The translations under genes were made by a program, and so were the position numbers. Positions 15,841 to 27,926 of a stretch of DNA of 36,782 nt are shown here, piece by piece. The DNA is from Streptomyces ossamyceticus (GTDB lineage Bacteria > Actinomycetota > Actinomycetes > Streptomycetales > Streptomycetaceae), in the NCBI RefSeq assembly GCF_001418475.1, contig NZ_LIQX01000041.1:1-36782 (forward strand), given 5' to 3'. The notes under the pieces were generated by a model. The model saw only the letters and a program-made list of their open reading frames with translations, did no database searches and had not been told where the DNA came from. Each line of letters opens with the position of its first letter. Positions within the stretch are counted from its first letter, which is position 1.

Positions 15841-16779
15841 GTGAGTACGTGCACCTCCGCGTCCCGACACCTCGCCGAGCCTCTCGCGGGGACCGCCGCC
15901 ACGGCGAGGACATGGCTGCTGCTGGAACAGCCGGGTCCCTGGGGCGCCCAGGCGCTCACATCGAGCCACCTGGACCCCGCGCTGGGCCGCGCCCTCGAGG
16001 CCGCCATCGAGGGCACCGGCGTCCGCGTCGCGCTCATCCGGCGGCCGGGCCGCCACGCCGACTGCCGCGAGGTCCATGAGCGCCAGGTGTACGTGGCGCA
16101 CACGGTCCCTGGGAACGTCTGGCTGCACCGCGCCACCACGACCGCCCCGGAGCGCCTGCTCGACCTCGACTTCGCCGCGCTCGGCGAAGGCGACCCCCGC
16201 TCCTTCCATGCGGTCCTTCAGGGCCGCCCCCACACCGGCCGGCCCCTCGCGCTCGTGTGCACCAACGGCAAACGCGACCGCTGCTGCGCCCTTCTCGGCC
16301 GACCGCTCGCCGCCGAGCTGGCCGCCTCCGGTGTCGAGGGCACCTGGGAGGTCACCCATCTCGGTGGGCACCGCTTCTCGCCCACGCTCCTCGTCCTGCC
16401 CTCCGGCTACGTCTACGGCCGCGCCGAGGCCCACCATGTCAAGGAGGTCCTCCACGCCGCGCGGGCGGGGCGGATCGTCACCGAGGGCTGCCGCGGGAAC
16501 TCCGCCTGGGAGCGACCCGGGCAGGCGGCGGAACTGGCGGTGCGCGCGGCGACGGGCGAGGACGCGGCCGACGCCCTCACCGTCCTGCGCACCGACGGCG
16601 CCGCCCCTCACTGGGAGGTCACCGTCACCCACGTCGACGGCCGCCGCTGGAGCGTCACCGTCTCCCAGGGGGCGGCCCAGCCGCCCCGTCCCGAGAGCTG
16701 CGGCTCTCCCCTGGGCTCACCGGCGCGGATGGACGTGACGGCCGTACGCGAACTGGTACCGACGGCGCTCGCCGGTTAG
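15841..16779 (+). CDS. Sucrase/ferredoxin-like family protein, iron-regulated
   Basis: A 312-residue protein of the Suc_Fer-like family, with a thioredoxin-fold [2Fe-2S] ferredoxin-type domain. Conserved features include EPLAGTAATARTWLLLEQPG (13-32), Cys75 (HADCREVHE), CTNGKRDRCC (Cys140, Cys148, Cys149), HLGGHRFSPTLL (173-184) and TEGCRGNS (Cys217). It probably carries electrons; the partner is unknown. The GTG at 15841 is chosen because the upstream frame is a chance extension and an iron box with a -10 hexamer ends exactly before it, implying a leaderless mRNA. Regulation by iron suggests a role in siderophore iron release or in iron-sparing redox chemistry; that is inference. Confidence 0.88.
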   Translation: MSTCTSASRHLAEPLAGTAATARTWLLLEQPGPWGAQALTSSHLDPALGRALEAAIEGTGVRVALIRRPGRHADCREVHERQVYVAHTVPGNVWLHRATTTAPERLLDLDFAALGEGDPRSFHAVLQGRPHTGRPLALVCTNGKRDRCCALLGRPLAAELAASGVEGTWEVTHLGGHRFSPTLLVLPSGYVYGRAEAHHVKEVLHAARAGRIVTEGCRGNSAWERPGQAAELAVRAATGEDAADALTVLRTDGAAPHWEVTVTHVDGRRWSVTVSQGAAQPPRPESCGSPLGSPARMDVTAVRELVPTALAG

Positions 16780-16894
16780 GGACCGGCCCGCGCCCGGCCC
16801 ACCCTTCGCTCCCCGGCCACGCCCCCGCGCCTCCTTGAGATACCCGCCACACCCCTCTACGTGCGGCGCACGCCGTCCACGTACCGTCAGGGGT

Positions 16895-18664
16895 ATGAGC
16901 CCCACTCCCCCCGCACGTCGCCTGCGTCTCGGGATGCCGCGGCGGGTGTTCTCGCAGGTCCTGCTGATGCAGGTGGCGATCGCCGCCGGTGTCGCCGTCC
17001 TCGCGACCGGGCTGTTCCTCGCACCGCTCAGCGACCAGCTGGACGACCAGGCGATGCGCCGCGCCCTCGCGATCGCCCAGACCACGGCGGCCCAGCCACA
17101 GATCGCCGAGGACCTGGTCACGACCGAACCGTCCGTGAAGGGGCCGGTGCAGGTCGAGGCCGAGCGGATCCGCAGGGCCAGCGGCGCCGAGTACGTCGTG
17201 GTGATGGACGACCGCGGGGTGCGCTGGTCCCACCCGGACCCCACCGAGATCGGCGGCCTCGTCTCGACCGACCCGCGCCGCGCCCTCGCCGGGAACGAGG
17301 TCATGGAGATCGACTCGGGCACCCTGGGGCGATCCGCCCGGGGCAAGGTGCCGCTGCGCGACGCCGACGGGAGGATCGTCGGGGCCGTCTCGGTCGGTAT
17401 CGAGTACGACAATGTGCGCGCCCGGTTGATCCACGCCATTCCCGGGCTCCTCGCGTACGCGGGCGGGGCGATGGCGGTCGGCGCGCTGGCGGCGTATCTG
17501 ATCTCCCGACGGGTCCATCGGCAGACCCGTGACCTGGCCTTCTCTGACATCGCGGGGCTCCTCGCGGAGCGCGAGGCGATGCTGCACGGCATCCGGGAGG
17601 GTGTGGTCGCCCTGGACCGCGCGGGCCGCGTGCGCCTCCTGAACGACGAGGCGCAGCGCCTCCTGGGCCTCGGCGACGAGGTGGTGGGCCGGTCGCTCGA
17701 CGAGGCGCTCGGCGCGGGTCGTACGACCGATGTGCTGGCCGGCCGGGTCACCGGCACCGATCTGCTCACCGTCCGCGGCCGACGCGTCCTGGTCGCCAAC
17801 CGAATGCCGACCGACGACGGCGGCGCCGTGGCCACCCTGCGGGACCGTACCGAGCTGGAGCAGCTGGGCCGCGAACTGGACTCCACGCGCGGTCTGATCG
17901 ACGCCCTGCGCGCCCAGGACCACGAGCACGCCAACCGGATGCACACCCTCCTCGGCCTGCTCGAACTGGAGATGTACGACGAGGCCGTGGACTTCGTCGG
18001 TGAAGTGGTCGGCGACCATCGCGCTACCGCCGAGCAGGTCACCGAGAAGATCCACGATCCGCTGCTCGCCGCGGTACTGGTCGGCAAGGCGACCGTCGCG
18101 GCCGAGCGTGGCGTGGCCCTGACGGTCACCGGCGGGACCCCGCTGCCGGACAGGCTGATCGATCCGCGTGGACTGGTCACCATCGTCGGCAACCTCGTCG
18201 ACAACGCCCTCGACGCCGTCGCGGGGACCCCGCACGCGCGCGTGGAGGTCGAGTTGCGGGCCGAGGGACGTACGGCGATCCTCCGGGTCCGCGACACCGG
18301 CCCCGGAGTCCCGCCCGAACAGCGTGAGTTGATCTTCACGGAGGGCTGGTCCACCAAGACGCCCCCGGCCCACCGCGAGCGCGGTATCGGGCTCTCCCTG
18401 GTGCGTCGGCTCGCCGAACGGCAGGGAGGCAGCGCCCGGGTCACCGAGGCGGACGGCGGAGGCGCCGAGTTCATGGTCGTCCTGCCGGAGGCGCTGGCGG
18501 AGCCGGGGCTGGTGACGCAATCGTCCGCGTCGGCGCTTACGTCTACGGCACCCGACGAGGGAGCCGGCCCGCACGACGAGCCGACGGCGGGCCGTGAGGC
18601 GCGACCGGGTACGGCGCACGAGCCGGAGGACGCCGTCCCAGCCGCCGATAAGGAGTCACGATGA
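16895..18664 (+). CDS. CitA/DcuS-type sensor histidine kinase
   Basis: A 589-residue membrane kinase. A transmembrane helix (about 22-43), an extracytoplasmic Cache/PAS-like sensor (about 44-178) and a second helix (about 180-203) are followed by a cytoplasmic PAS domain (about 222-325), an H-box with His343 (DHEHANRMHTLLGL, SpoOB-type dimerisation), and an HATPase domain: N-box NLVDN (433-437), DTGPG (467-471), GIGLSL (497-502). Families of this layout sense C4-dicarboxylates, citrate or malate. The last 60 residues are a disordered Ala/Pro/Glu tail. The ATG at 16895 has TACCGT 7 nt upstream and no usable ribosome site, suggesting a leaderless message. The stop overlaps the regulator start by 4 bp (ATGA). 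Confidence 0.92.
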   Translation: MSPTPPARRLRLGMPRRVFSQVLLMQVAIAAGVAVLATGLFLAPLSDQLDDQAMRRALAIAQTTAAQPQIAEDLVTTEPSVKGPVQVEAERIRRASGAEYVVVMDDRGVRWSHPDPTEIGGLVSTDPRRALAGNEVMEIDSGTLGRSARGKVPLRDADGRIVGAVSVGIEYDNVRARLIHAIPGLLAYAGGAMAVGALAAYLISRRVHRQTRDLAFSDIAGLLAEREAMLHGIREGVVALDRAGRVRLLNDEAQRLLGLGDEVVGRSLDEALGAGRTTDVLAGRVTGTDLLTVRGRRVLVANRMPTDDGGAVATLRDRTELEQLGRELDSTRGLIDALRAQDHEHANRMHTLLGLLELEMYDEAVDFVGEVVGDHRATAEQVTEKIHDPLLAAVLVGKATVAAERGVALTVTGGTPLPDRLIDPRGLVTIVGNLVDNALDAVAGTPHARVEVELRAEGRTAILRVRDTGPGVPPEQRELIFTEGWSTKTPPAHRERGIGLSLVRRLAERQGGSARVTEADGGGAEFMVVLPEALAEPGLVTQSSASALTSTAPDEGAGPHDEPTAGREARPGTAHEPEDAVPAADKESR

Positions 18665-19341
18665 TCGAGGTCCTGGTCGTGGACGACGACCTGCGGGTCG
18701 CCCGGGTGAACGCCGCCTACGTCGAGAAGGTCGCCGGTTTCCGAGTGGCGGGCGTGGCGCACAACGCGGCCGACGCACTGGAGCAGTTGGAGAAGCTGCC
18801 CCGGGTGGACCTCGTCCTCCTGGACCACTACCTCCCGGACGACACGGGCCTCATGGTCGTCCAGGAGATGCGCCGGCGCGGCCACCAAACCGATGTGATC
18901 ATGGTGACGGCGGCACGTGACGTCTCGACGGTCCAGGCGGCGATGCGGCAGGGCGCCCTGCAGTACCTGGTGAAGCCGTTCGCGTTCGCGGGGCTGCGGG
19001 CCAAGCTGGAGGCGTACGCGGAGCTGCGGCGCACCCTGGACGGCGGTGGCGAGGCCGAGCAGGCGGAGGTGGACCGGATCTTCGGCGCGCTCTCGGCGGG
19101 CGGCGAGCCGGACCTGCCCAAGGGGCACTCGGCCACCACCACCGAGGTCGTGCGCCGGGCCCTGATGACCGCCGAGGGCCCGCTGTCCGCCCAGGAGATC
19201 GCCGATCGGACCGGCCTGAGCCGCCAGACCGCCCAGCGCTACCTGAAGCTCCTGGAGCGCACCGGACGCGCCCGCCTGACCCTCAAGTACGGCGACGCGG
19301 GCCGCCCGGAGCACCGCTACGAGTGGGCGACCCGCCCCTGA
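18661..19341 (+). CDS. CitB/DcuR-type response regulator
   Basis: A 226-residue regulator paired with the preceding kinase. The receiver (1-120) has the acidic pocket Asp9/Asp10, phospho-acceptor Asp55 (LVLLDHYLP), Thr83 and Lys105 (LVKPF). The C-terminal output domain (about 160-220) has the helix-turn-helix GPLSAQEIADRTGLSRQTAQ typical of the CitB/DcuR/DctR group. The ATG overlaps the kinase stop as ATGA, with AAGGAG just upstream, so both are co-translated. The convergent symporter operon next door encodes a carboxylate-type transporter and is a reasonable but unproven target. Confidence 0.93.
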   Translation: MIEVLVVDDDLRVARVNAAYVEKVAGFRVAGVAHNAADALEQLEKLPRVDLVLLDHYLPDDTGLMVVQEMRRRGHQTDVIMVTAARDVSTVQAAMRQGALQYLVKPFAFAGLRAKLEAYAELRRTLDGGGEAEQAEVDRIFGALSAGGEPDLPKGHSATTTEVVRRALMTAEGPLSAQEIADRTGLSRQTAQRYLKLLERTGRARLTLKYGDAGRPEHRYEWATRP

Positions 19342-19391
19342 CCTCACCCACCCCTGACAGCACTCCAGGACGCGCGCGGTGAAACGCCGCC

Positions 19392-19435
19392 GACGGGCGC
19401 CCCTGGAAGGCCGTCAGACCGCCCCGGCGCCCGTC
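19392..19435. terminator. Possible terminator hairpin at the 3' ends of two convergent genes
   Basis: GACGGGCGCC (19392-19401) and GGCGCCCGTC (19426-19435) are perfect inverted copies with a 24-nt loop. The right arm lies inside the 3' end of the symporter gene. It could end transcription of the response regulator; the long loop makes it uncertain. Confidence 0.4.
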
Positions 19436-21006
19436 AGTGACCGCACCTCGGTCTCCGCGTGCTTCGCCTCATCGGCCGGTTCGGCGGAGGTGACCGTGCC
19501 CAGCCAGCCGGCGAGGAAGCCCAGAGGCACCGAGACGAGGCCCGGGTTCTGCAGCGGGAAGTACTGGAAGTCGACGCCGGGGAACAGGGATTCGGGGCTG
19601 CCGGACACCACCGGCGACAGCAGCACCAGCACCACGGCCGGGACGAGTCCGCCGTACACGGACCACACGGCGCCGCGGGTGGTGAAGCCGCGCCAGAACA
19701 GCGAGTACAGCAGCACGGGCAGATTGGCCGAGGCGGCGACGGCGAAGGCCAGCCCGACGAGGAAGGCCACATTGAGGTCGCGGGCGAGCAGCCCGAGCGC
19801 GATGGCGACGGCCCCGATCCCGGCGGCGGCGGTACGCGCGACGGCCACCTCGCTGTACGGCCTCGAGCGTCGCCGCCGCAGGGACGCGTACAGGTCGTGG
19901 GCGACCGACGCGGACGAGGCGAGGGTGATGCCGGCGACGACCGCGAGGATCGTCGCGAAGGCGATGGCGGCGACGACCGCGAACAGAACCGTCCCACCGG
20001 TGGAGCCCGCTCCGCCGCCCAGATCGAGCGCGAGGAGCGGAACGGCCGTGTTGCCGGCCGCGTTCGAGGCTCGAACGGCCGCGGGGCCGACGATCGCGGC
20101 CGCGCCGAAGCCCAGCACGATCGTCATCAGGTAGAAGCCGCCGATGAGGCCGATCGACCACACGACCGAGCGGCGCGCGGCGCGGGCCGTCGGCACCGTG
20201 TAGAAGCGGGACAGGATGTGCGGCAGCCCGGCCGTGCCCAGCACCAGGGCGATCCCGAGGCTGATGAAGTCGAGGCGGGCGGTCCAGTCACCGCCGTACT
20301 TCAGCCCCGGTGCGAGGAAGGCCGCCCCGTGTCCGCTGCGCTCCGCGGCCGTCCGCAGCAGCTGGTCGAAGTCTCCGTGGAACCGCATCAGGACGAGCAC
20401 GGTCAGCGCGATCGCCCCGCCCATCAGCAGGACCGCCTTCACGATCTGAATCCAGGTGGTCGCCCGCATCCCTCCCAGCGACACATAGACGACCATGAGC
20501 GCGCCGACGCCGATGACCGTCCAGGCACGCGCCGCCTCGCCCTCGCCGCCCAGCAGCAGCGCGACGAGGGTGCCCGCGCCCACCATCTGCGCCACCAGGT
20601 ACAGAACGGACACGGTGACCGAGGAGGTTCCCGCCGCGATCCGGACCGGGCGCTCGCTCATCCGTGCCACGACCACGTCGGCGAGCGTGAACCGCCCGCA
20701 GTTGCGCACCAGTTCGGCCACCAGGAACAGCACCACGAGCCAGGCCACCAGGAAGCCCACCGAGTACAGCAGTCCGTCGTACCCGAAGAGCGCGATGAGG
20801 CCGGAGATACCGAGGAAGGACGCGGCGGACATGTAGTCGCCCGCGATGGCAAAACCATTCTCCATCGGCGAGAACAACCGGCCGCCGGCGTAGAACTCCT
20901 CCGCCGAACCATGCCGGTTGCGACTGACCCAGGTCGTGATACCCAGGGTGATCGCGATGAACACGCTGAACAGCAGCAGGGCCAGTGTCTGATGGTTCTC
21001 GGTCAC
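19414..21006 (-). CDS. Sodium:solute symporter family protein (acetate/monocarboxylate permease type)
   Basis: A 530-residue integral membrane protein with about 13 hydrophobic helices, of the solute:sodium symporter superfamily. It is closest in layout to ActP/MctC-type carriers of acetate, propionate or pyruvate: EEFYAGGRLFSPMENGFAIAGDYMSAASFLG near the N-terminus, GTAGLPHILSRFYTVP in the middle and a conserved AVAASANLPVLL region late. The GTG at 21006 overlaps the stop of the DUF485 gene as GTGA, so the two are translationally coupled; the 15 codons further upstream lie inside that gene. The DUF485-permease pairing is the hallmark of yjcH-actP-like operons. Substrate is inferred. Confidence 0.92.
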   Translation of the reverse strand: MTENHQTLALLLFSVFIAITLGITTWVSRNRHGSAEEFYAGGRLFSPMENGFAIAGDYMSAASFLGISGLIALFGYDGLLYSVGFLVAWLVVLFLVAELVRNCGRFTLADVVVARMSERPVRIAAGTSSVTVSVLYLVAQMVGAGTLVALLLGGEGEAARAWTVIGVGALMVVYVSLGGMRATTWIQIVKAVLLMGGAIALTVLVLMRFHGDFDQLLRTAAERSGHGAAFLAPGLKYGGDWTARLDFISLGIALVLGTAGLPHILSRFYTVPTARAARRSVVWSIGLIGGFYLMTIVLGFGAAAIVGPAAVRASNAAGNTAVPLLALDLGGGAGSTGGTVLFAVVAAIAFATILAVVAGITLASSASVAHDLYASLRRRRSRPYSEVAVARTAAAGIGAVAIALGLLARDLNVAFLVGLAFAVAASANLPVLLYSLFWRGFTTRGAVWSVYGGLVPAVVLVLLSPVVSGSPESLFPGVDFQYFPLQNPGLVSVPLGFLAGWLGTVTSAEPADEAKHAETEVRSLTGAGAV

Positions 21007-21530
21007 CGCTCGCCCCCTGCGATGCCGCGCGTCAACTCCTGTGTGTCCCACCGCAGATCGAGCGCCGCCCGGTCCCGACGCAGCCGTGCGTGGCGCGCAT
21101 AGGCCCAGGTGAACAGGAAGGTCGTCAGGAACTGTCCGAGCCCCGCCAGCATCGCCACGTTGACCGCGCCCGCCACGGGTCGTGCCATCAGCCCCGGCGC
21201 GGTGGTGGCGGTGACCACGTATCCCACGTACCAGCTGAAGAAGATCGCGACTCCCGGGATCACGAATCTTCGGTACCGGCGACGGACCTCCTGGAAGGCG
21301 GCGCTGCGCTGCACCTCCACATACACATCGCCCGCGGCCCGCCCCTCCTCCCGAGCGGGCGGCACGACGGGCGGCACCCCTCCCGTGCCGTCCACCTCTC
21401 CCCAGCCGGAGGCCAGCGCGTCATACCAGGGATCATCGAACCGCACGTCCGCCGGGGCCGCCCCTTGCCCCACGACCGCACTCTCGGAACCACCCGCGCG
21501 ACGGCGGGACCGGCCGGTACTTGACTGCAT
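21003..21530 (-). CDS. DUF485 family membrane protein (YjcH-like partner of the symporter)
   Basis: A 175-residue protein. Residues 1-75 are hydrophilic, Pro/Gly/Ala-rich and extended compared with the roughly 100-residue E. coli YjcH. The DUF485 core follows, with SAAFQEVRRRYRRFVIP leading into two transmembrane helices (IFFSWYVGYVV and the FLTTFLFTWAYARHA region). These small proteins always accompany ActP-like permeases; their exact role is not settled. The ATG at 21530 is chosen; a TTG two codons earlier is possible. Neither has a good ribosome site. Confidence 0.88.
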   Translation of the reverse strand: MQSSTGRSRRRAGGSESAVVGQGAAPADVRFDDPWYDALASGWGEVDGTGGVPPVVPPAREEGRAAGDVYVEVQRSAAFQEVRRRYRRFVIPGVAIFFSWYVGYVVTATTAPGLMARPVAGAVNVAMLAGLGQFLTTFLFTWAYARHARLRRDRAALDLRWDTQELTRGIAGGER

Positions 21531-21628
21531 GCCCAAGCATGGACAGACCGCGGTGATCCCCGCCGAGGCCCTTCGCCATTGTTCACCCCATCAGGTGAAG
21601 CACGGGCCGACTTCGTGCCTGAGACAGT

Positions 21629-21659
21629 GCGCCCGCCCGACCGACGGTCGGACGGGCGC
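21629..21659 (-). terminator. Hairpin terminator of parE
   Basis: Arms 21629-21642 and 21646-21659 form a 14-bp stem with one G-T wobble and a 3-nt loop. It lies 6 bp after the parE stop codon. Confidence 0.88.
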
Positions 21660-21664
21660 GGCGC

Positions 21665-23788
<2,124 letters not shown>

Positions 23789-24255
23789 GCGGTTCGCTCC
23801 TCGCTGAATTTCAGGTGAGGCCCTTTTGGGTAAGGGGCCCGGCTCGGTTGCCGGTCCGAGGGTACCGAGCCCTGGTAGAGCCGTTGTAACGCCACCCTCG
23901 CTGGAAACTCAGGGTAGTCCAGGCTCGCATGCGTGTTCGATCCCTCGATGGGGTGAAGTACATATCACGTTCCCTTCGAGGCATGAACCATTTAGGCTCC
24001 GGGCACGTCCTCATGAACAACCGGCAACCCAGCCGGGAGGACCGTACAACCGAGAGAGCAACCACCAGAACCACCGACAGACAGCGCGAACCCGTACGAC
24101 ACGAAGACACGCACTACGGCTCATTCGCCGCCAACCGGCAACAGACAGCCGGCCTGGAAAGATTTTTTCGAGGAAAAGCCGCGAGCGGGAACGTTTTCGG
24201 CCTGGTTGGATGTTGACCCTGGTACGACAGCTCGTCGAGCTAGAGAAGAGGCGAC
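23789..24255. other. Divergent intergenic region parE / DUF7455
   Basis: A 467-bp region unusually rich in A and T for this genome, with an AT block at 24157-24180. It must hold the promoters of both genes. A TAGGCT at 23993-23998 and TTGACC at 24213 are possible promoter parts, but none has a convincing partner. Open frames here look like chance. Confidence 0.5.
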
Positions 24256-24486
24256 GTGACTACTGTTCTGACCCCCGCGACCCCGCTGACGGCCGCTGAC
24301 CGATGCGACCGCTGCGGCGCCCAGGCCTATCTGCGCGTCGTCCTGCTGAGCGGTGGAGAGCTGCTGTTCTGCGCCCACCACGGGCGTAAGTTCGAGCCTG
24401 AGCTCAAGAAGATCGCCGCGGAGATACAGGACGAGACGGAGCGGCTGACGTCCGTTCCCGCCACCGCGGAAACCGACGAACGCTGA
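24256..24486 (+). CDS. DUF7455 family small zinc-ribbon-like protein
   Basis: A 76-residue cytoplasmic protein found next to parE/hrdB across actinomycetes. A treble-clef-like metal site is visible: CDRCGAQAYLRV (Cys17, Cys20) and LLFCAHHGRKF (Cys39, His41, His42). The C-terminus is an acidic helix (KKIAAEIQDETERL). Function is unknown; zinc binding is inferred from residue spacing. The GTG at 24256 has GAAGAGG about 6 nt upstream. A hairpin follows the stop. Confidence 0.88.
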   Translation: MTTVLTPATPLTAADRCDRCGAQAYLRVVLLSGGELLFCAHHGRKFEPELKKIAAEIQDETERLTSVPATAETDER

Positions 24487-24532
24487 CGCTTCGCACCAAC
24501 GACGAGCCGACACCGGCTCGAGGCCGGTGACC

Positions 24533-24567
24533 GGGCGGCCACTCCCGCACACACGGGGTGGCCGCCC
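24533..24567. terminator. Hairpin terminator after DUF7455 gene
   Basis: GGGCGGCCAC (24533-24542) pairs with GTGGCCGCCC (24558-24567), with a 15-nt loop that can partly extend the stem. It may also serve the converging protease gene. A second symmetrical element, CACCGGCTCGAGGCCGGTG, lies just before it at 24511-24529. Confidence 0.75.
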
Positions 24568-24667
24568 GCTCTCGTTCCGCGCGCCCGCTCTCGCGGCCCT
24601 GTACGGCACCGTGGCGGTGCCGCGTCGGGGGTGCGGCTCATGTGCCGGTACGGCGTTCAACGACCTC

Positions 24668-25483
24668 TCAGAGGCTCTCCGCCAGCATCTGGGCCGCGTA
24701 GGAGCCCCTGGTGTACACCCCCGGGCTCCCGGCCAGCCCGCAGCCGCTGCCCCACGACACGAGTCCGATCAGCTTGCCCTGGGCGACGAGCGGCCCTCCG
24801 CTGTCCCCCTGGCAGGCGTCCCGGCCGCCGTTCAGCTCTCCCGCGCACACCATGGAGTCGGCCCGATACCGGCCCTCCGCGCCGCCCGGGTAGGCCGTCT
24901 CGCACACGGAGTCGGCCAGCACCCGCACCGACGCGGCCCGCAGGCTCAGCGCGTAGTCCCCGGCGCCCGTGGTGTCACCCCAGCCGTAGACGGCCGCGGC
25001 CGTGTCCGCCTCGTACGCCGGATCGCCGGCTTCCGCCAACGGGAGGACGGAGCTCGCCGGCAGCGGCGTCGCCAAGGTGACCACGGCGAAGTCCCCCACA
25101 TTCGTATAGGCGTCGTAGTGCGGATTGACCCAGGTGTCGCTCACCGGGATCTCACGGCCCTCGTTCGACTGCAGATCGGCGCGGTCCGTGATGACCTTCA
25201 GGTCGGGGAGCCCTGCCGGGGGCCCGCCCAGCACGTCCTCGCTGAGGCAGTGGGCGGCCGTCATGACCGTGGAGGGACCCACCACGACGCCGCCGCAGAA
25301 CTGCCCGGCTCTCGTACCCCCGAACCGGTCACGGCTGGACAGTGCCACCGTCCAGGGCGCCTGGGAGATCTCTACGGGGTGACCGCCGATGACGACGTCG
25401 GCGGTCGCGGTCGGCGGTGCGGCCAGCGGTATGACGGCCGTGGCGGCCGCGAGGGCCAGCAGTCGGGCGATGGTGGGACGCAT
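24668..25483 (-). CDS. Secreted trypsin-like serine protease (S1 family)
   Basis: A 271-residue protease. Residues 1-29 form a signal peptide (RLLALAAATAVIPLAAPP, cleavage near TATA-D). The mature chain begins almost directly at VIGGHPVEIS, so there is little or no propeptide. The catalytic triad is His78 (TAAHC), Asp131 (GDFAVV) and Ser228 (GDSGGP); Asp222 at the bottom of the S1 pocket predicts cleavage after Arg or Lys. Three cysteine pairs of the S1A fold are present. The ATG at 25483 has AGGAG 7 nt upstream; the frame continues upstream but without support. Location beside hrdB is conserved; the substrate is unknown. Confidence 0.93.
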   Translation of the reverse strand: MRPTIARLLALAAATAVIPLAAPPTATADVVIGGHPVEISQAPWTVALSSRDRFGGTRAGQFCGGVVVGPSTVMTAAHCLSEDVLGGPPAGLPDLKVITDRADLQSNEGREIPVSDTWVNPHYDAYTNVGDFAVVTLATPLPASSVLPLAEAGDPAYEADTAAAVYGWGDTTGAGDYALSLRAASVRVLADSVCETAYPGGAEGRYRADSMVCAGELNGGRDACQGDSGGPLVAQGKLIGLVSWGSGCGLAGSPGVYTRGSYAAQMLAESL

Positions 25484-25561
25484 GCGCGCTCCTGACTCCG
25501 GGAGATGGATGGCACACCCAGAGTTATCCACGTGGCGGGCGCCCGCATGCCGCGCCCACGC

Positions 25562-25597
25562 CGAAGGCCCGGCTCCTACGAGGGAACCGGGCCTTCG
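25562..25597 (-). terminator. Hairpin terminator of hrdB
   Basis: CGAAGGCCCGG (25562-25572) and CCGGGCCTTCG (25587-25597) are perfect 11-bp inverted copies with a 14-nt loop, 47 bp after the hrdB stop. Confidence 0.85.
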
Positions 25598-25643
25598 ATG
25601 CCTGTCTCGGCCAGCCAGCCGCGCGGACGGTGCCGCGACGGGC

Positions 25644-27182
<1,539 letters not shown>

Positions 27183-27345
27183 GAACAACCTCTCGGAACG
27201 TTGGAAAACGGCTTCCGGCCCCGTCCACTGCGGACAGGAGCCGACCACCGGCTTGGGGATGGGCCGACGGTGCGGGCGGGGGCCGGGAAGATGCACAGCG
27301 CCCTGAACGGCGTCCGTATTCCCTCCGCGGCTGTCACCTCTTAGG

Positions 27346-27373
27346 TCATCGCGTGGTTCCCGCGAGCGTTACG
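27346..27373 (-). promoter_or_regulatory. Candidate ECF-type promoter of hrdB
   Basis: On the minus strand CGTAAC (27373-27368) is followed after 16 nt by CGATGA (27351-27346). This is the look of an extracytoplasmic-function sigma promoter, and in streptomycetes hrdB is known to be driven by the ECF factor ShbA. It would give a leader of about 155 nt. The match to the ShbA consensus is from memory and not computed. Confidence 0.45.
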
Positions 27374-27926
27374 CCCAATCTGCGTGGCCCGAGTCACACC
27401 CCGTAAGCACTCAAAAGCGGTCAGACATAGCCAGAGGTAGTCGAGCAGGGCCACGACCGGTGCTCTTGCCTCGTGTACCCACACGATTCCCGAACGAACT
27501 CCCCAGCAGAGGCCCGCCATATTTGCGGAGGGTTACGGTCCCGTTCTGAGGGCCGACGGGGTGCGGAGGGCGGGAGCGGGACAACCGGCCGGGGCGATCC
27601 AGCCCCAGTCGATACCGGTGGCGGCCGCATCTATCGCATCGACGCCGGCGAGTCGGAGACTGACAGGAACCCGGGCGCGGCGCGGGTTCCGCACATCCGG
27701 GACGGACGGCGGCCCGGCACCGACGCGTACGCCTACGGCTACGCCTACGCCACGCTTACCGGCATCGGCGCCCCGACCGGCGGCCCGTCGGGCCCGTCGA
27801 GCCGCCGGGCCCCGCCGAATCCCGGAAGGATCCGATGAGGTCCGGCGGCACACGGCTCGTCGGCCGATCAGGGCCGTCGAGGGCTCACACCGCGACCGTG
27901 CCGCTCGTGTCGCGCTCTGCGGGCCC
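27374..27926. other. Intergenic region upstream of hrdB and downstream of whiH
   Basis: About 550 bp with no gene I can support. It holds a short TACGSC hexamer repeat (27728-27750). Frames through it lack coding bias or read as low-complexity Arg/Pro/Gly. I see no clear terminator for whiH. The length leaves room for further hrdB promoter elements or a small RNA. Confidence 0.45.

Noticed and set aside
14353..16632. 759-codon minus-strand frame opposite the HTH-citrate synthase and Suc_Fer genes
   Set aside because: Crosses two well supported genes and their promoter; product is Arg/Gly/Ala-rich without motifs.
16655..19347. Two very long minus-strand frames opposite the two-component system
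   Set aside because: Mirror frames of the kinase and regulator; no family features.
25524..25532. Third DnaA box upstream of the protease gene (TTATCCACG)
   Set aside because: Last base differs from consensus and it is alone; a chance match is likely.
27473..27838. 121-codon plus-strand frame between hrdB and whiH
   Set aside because: No ribosome site, weak third-position bias and a low-complexity product (DAYAYGYAYA from a hexamer repeat).
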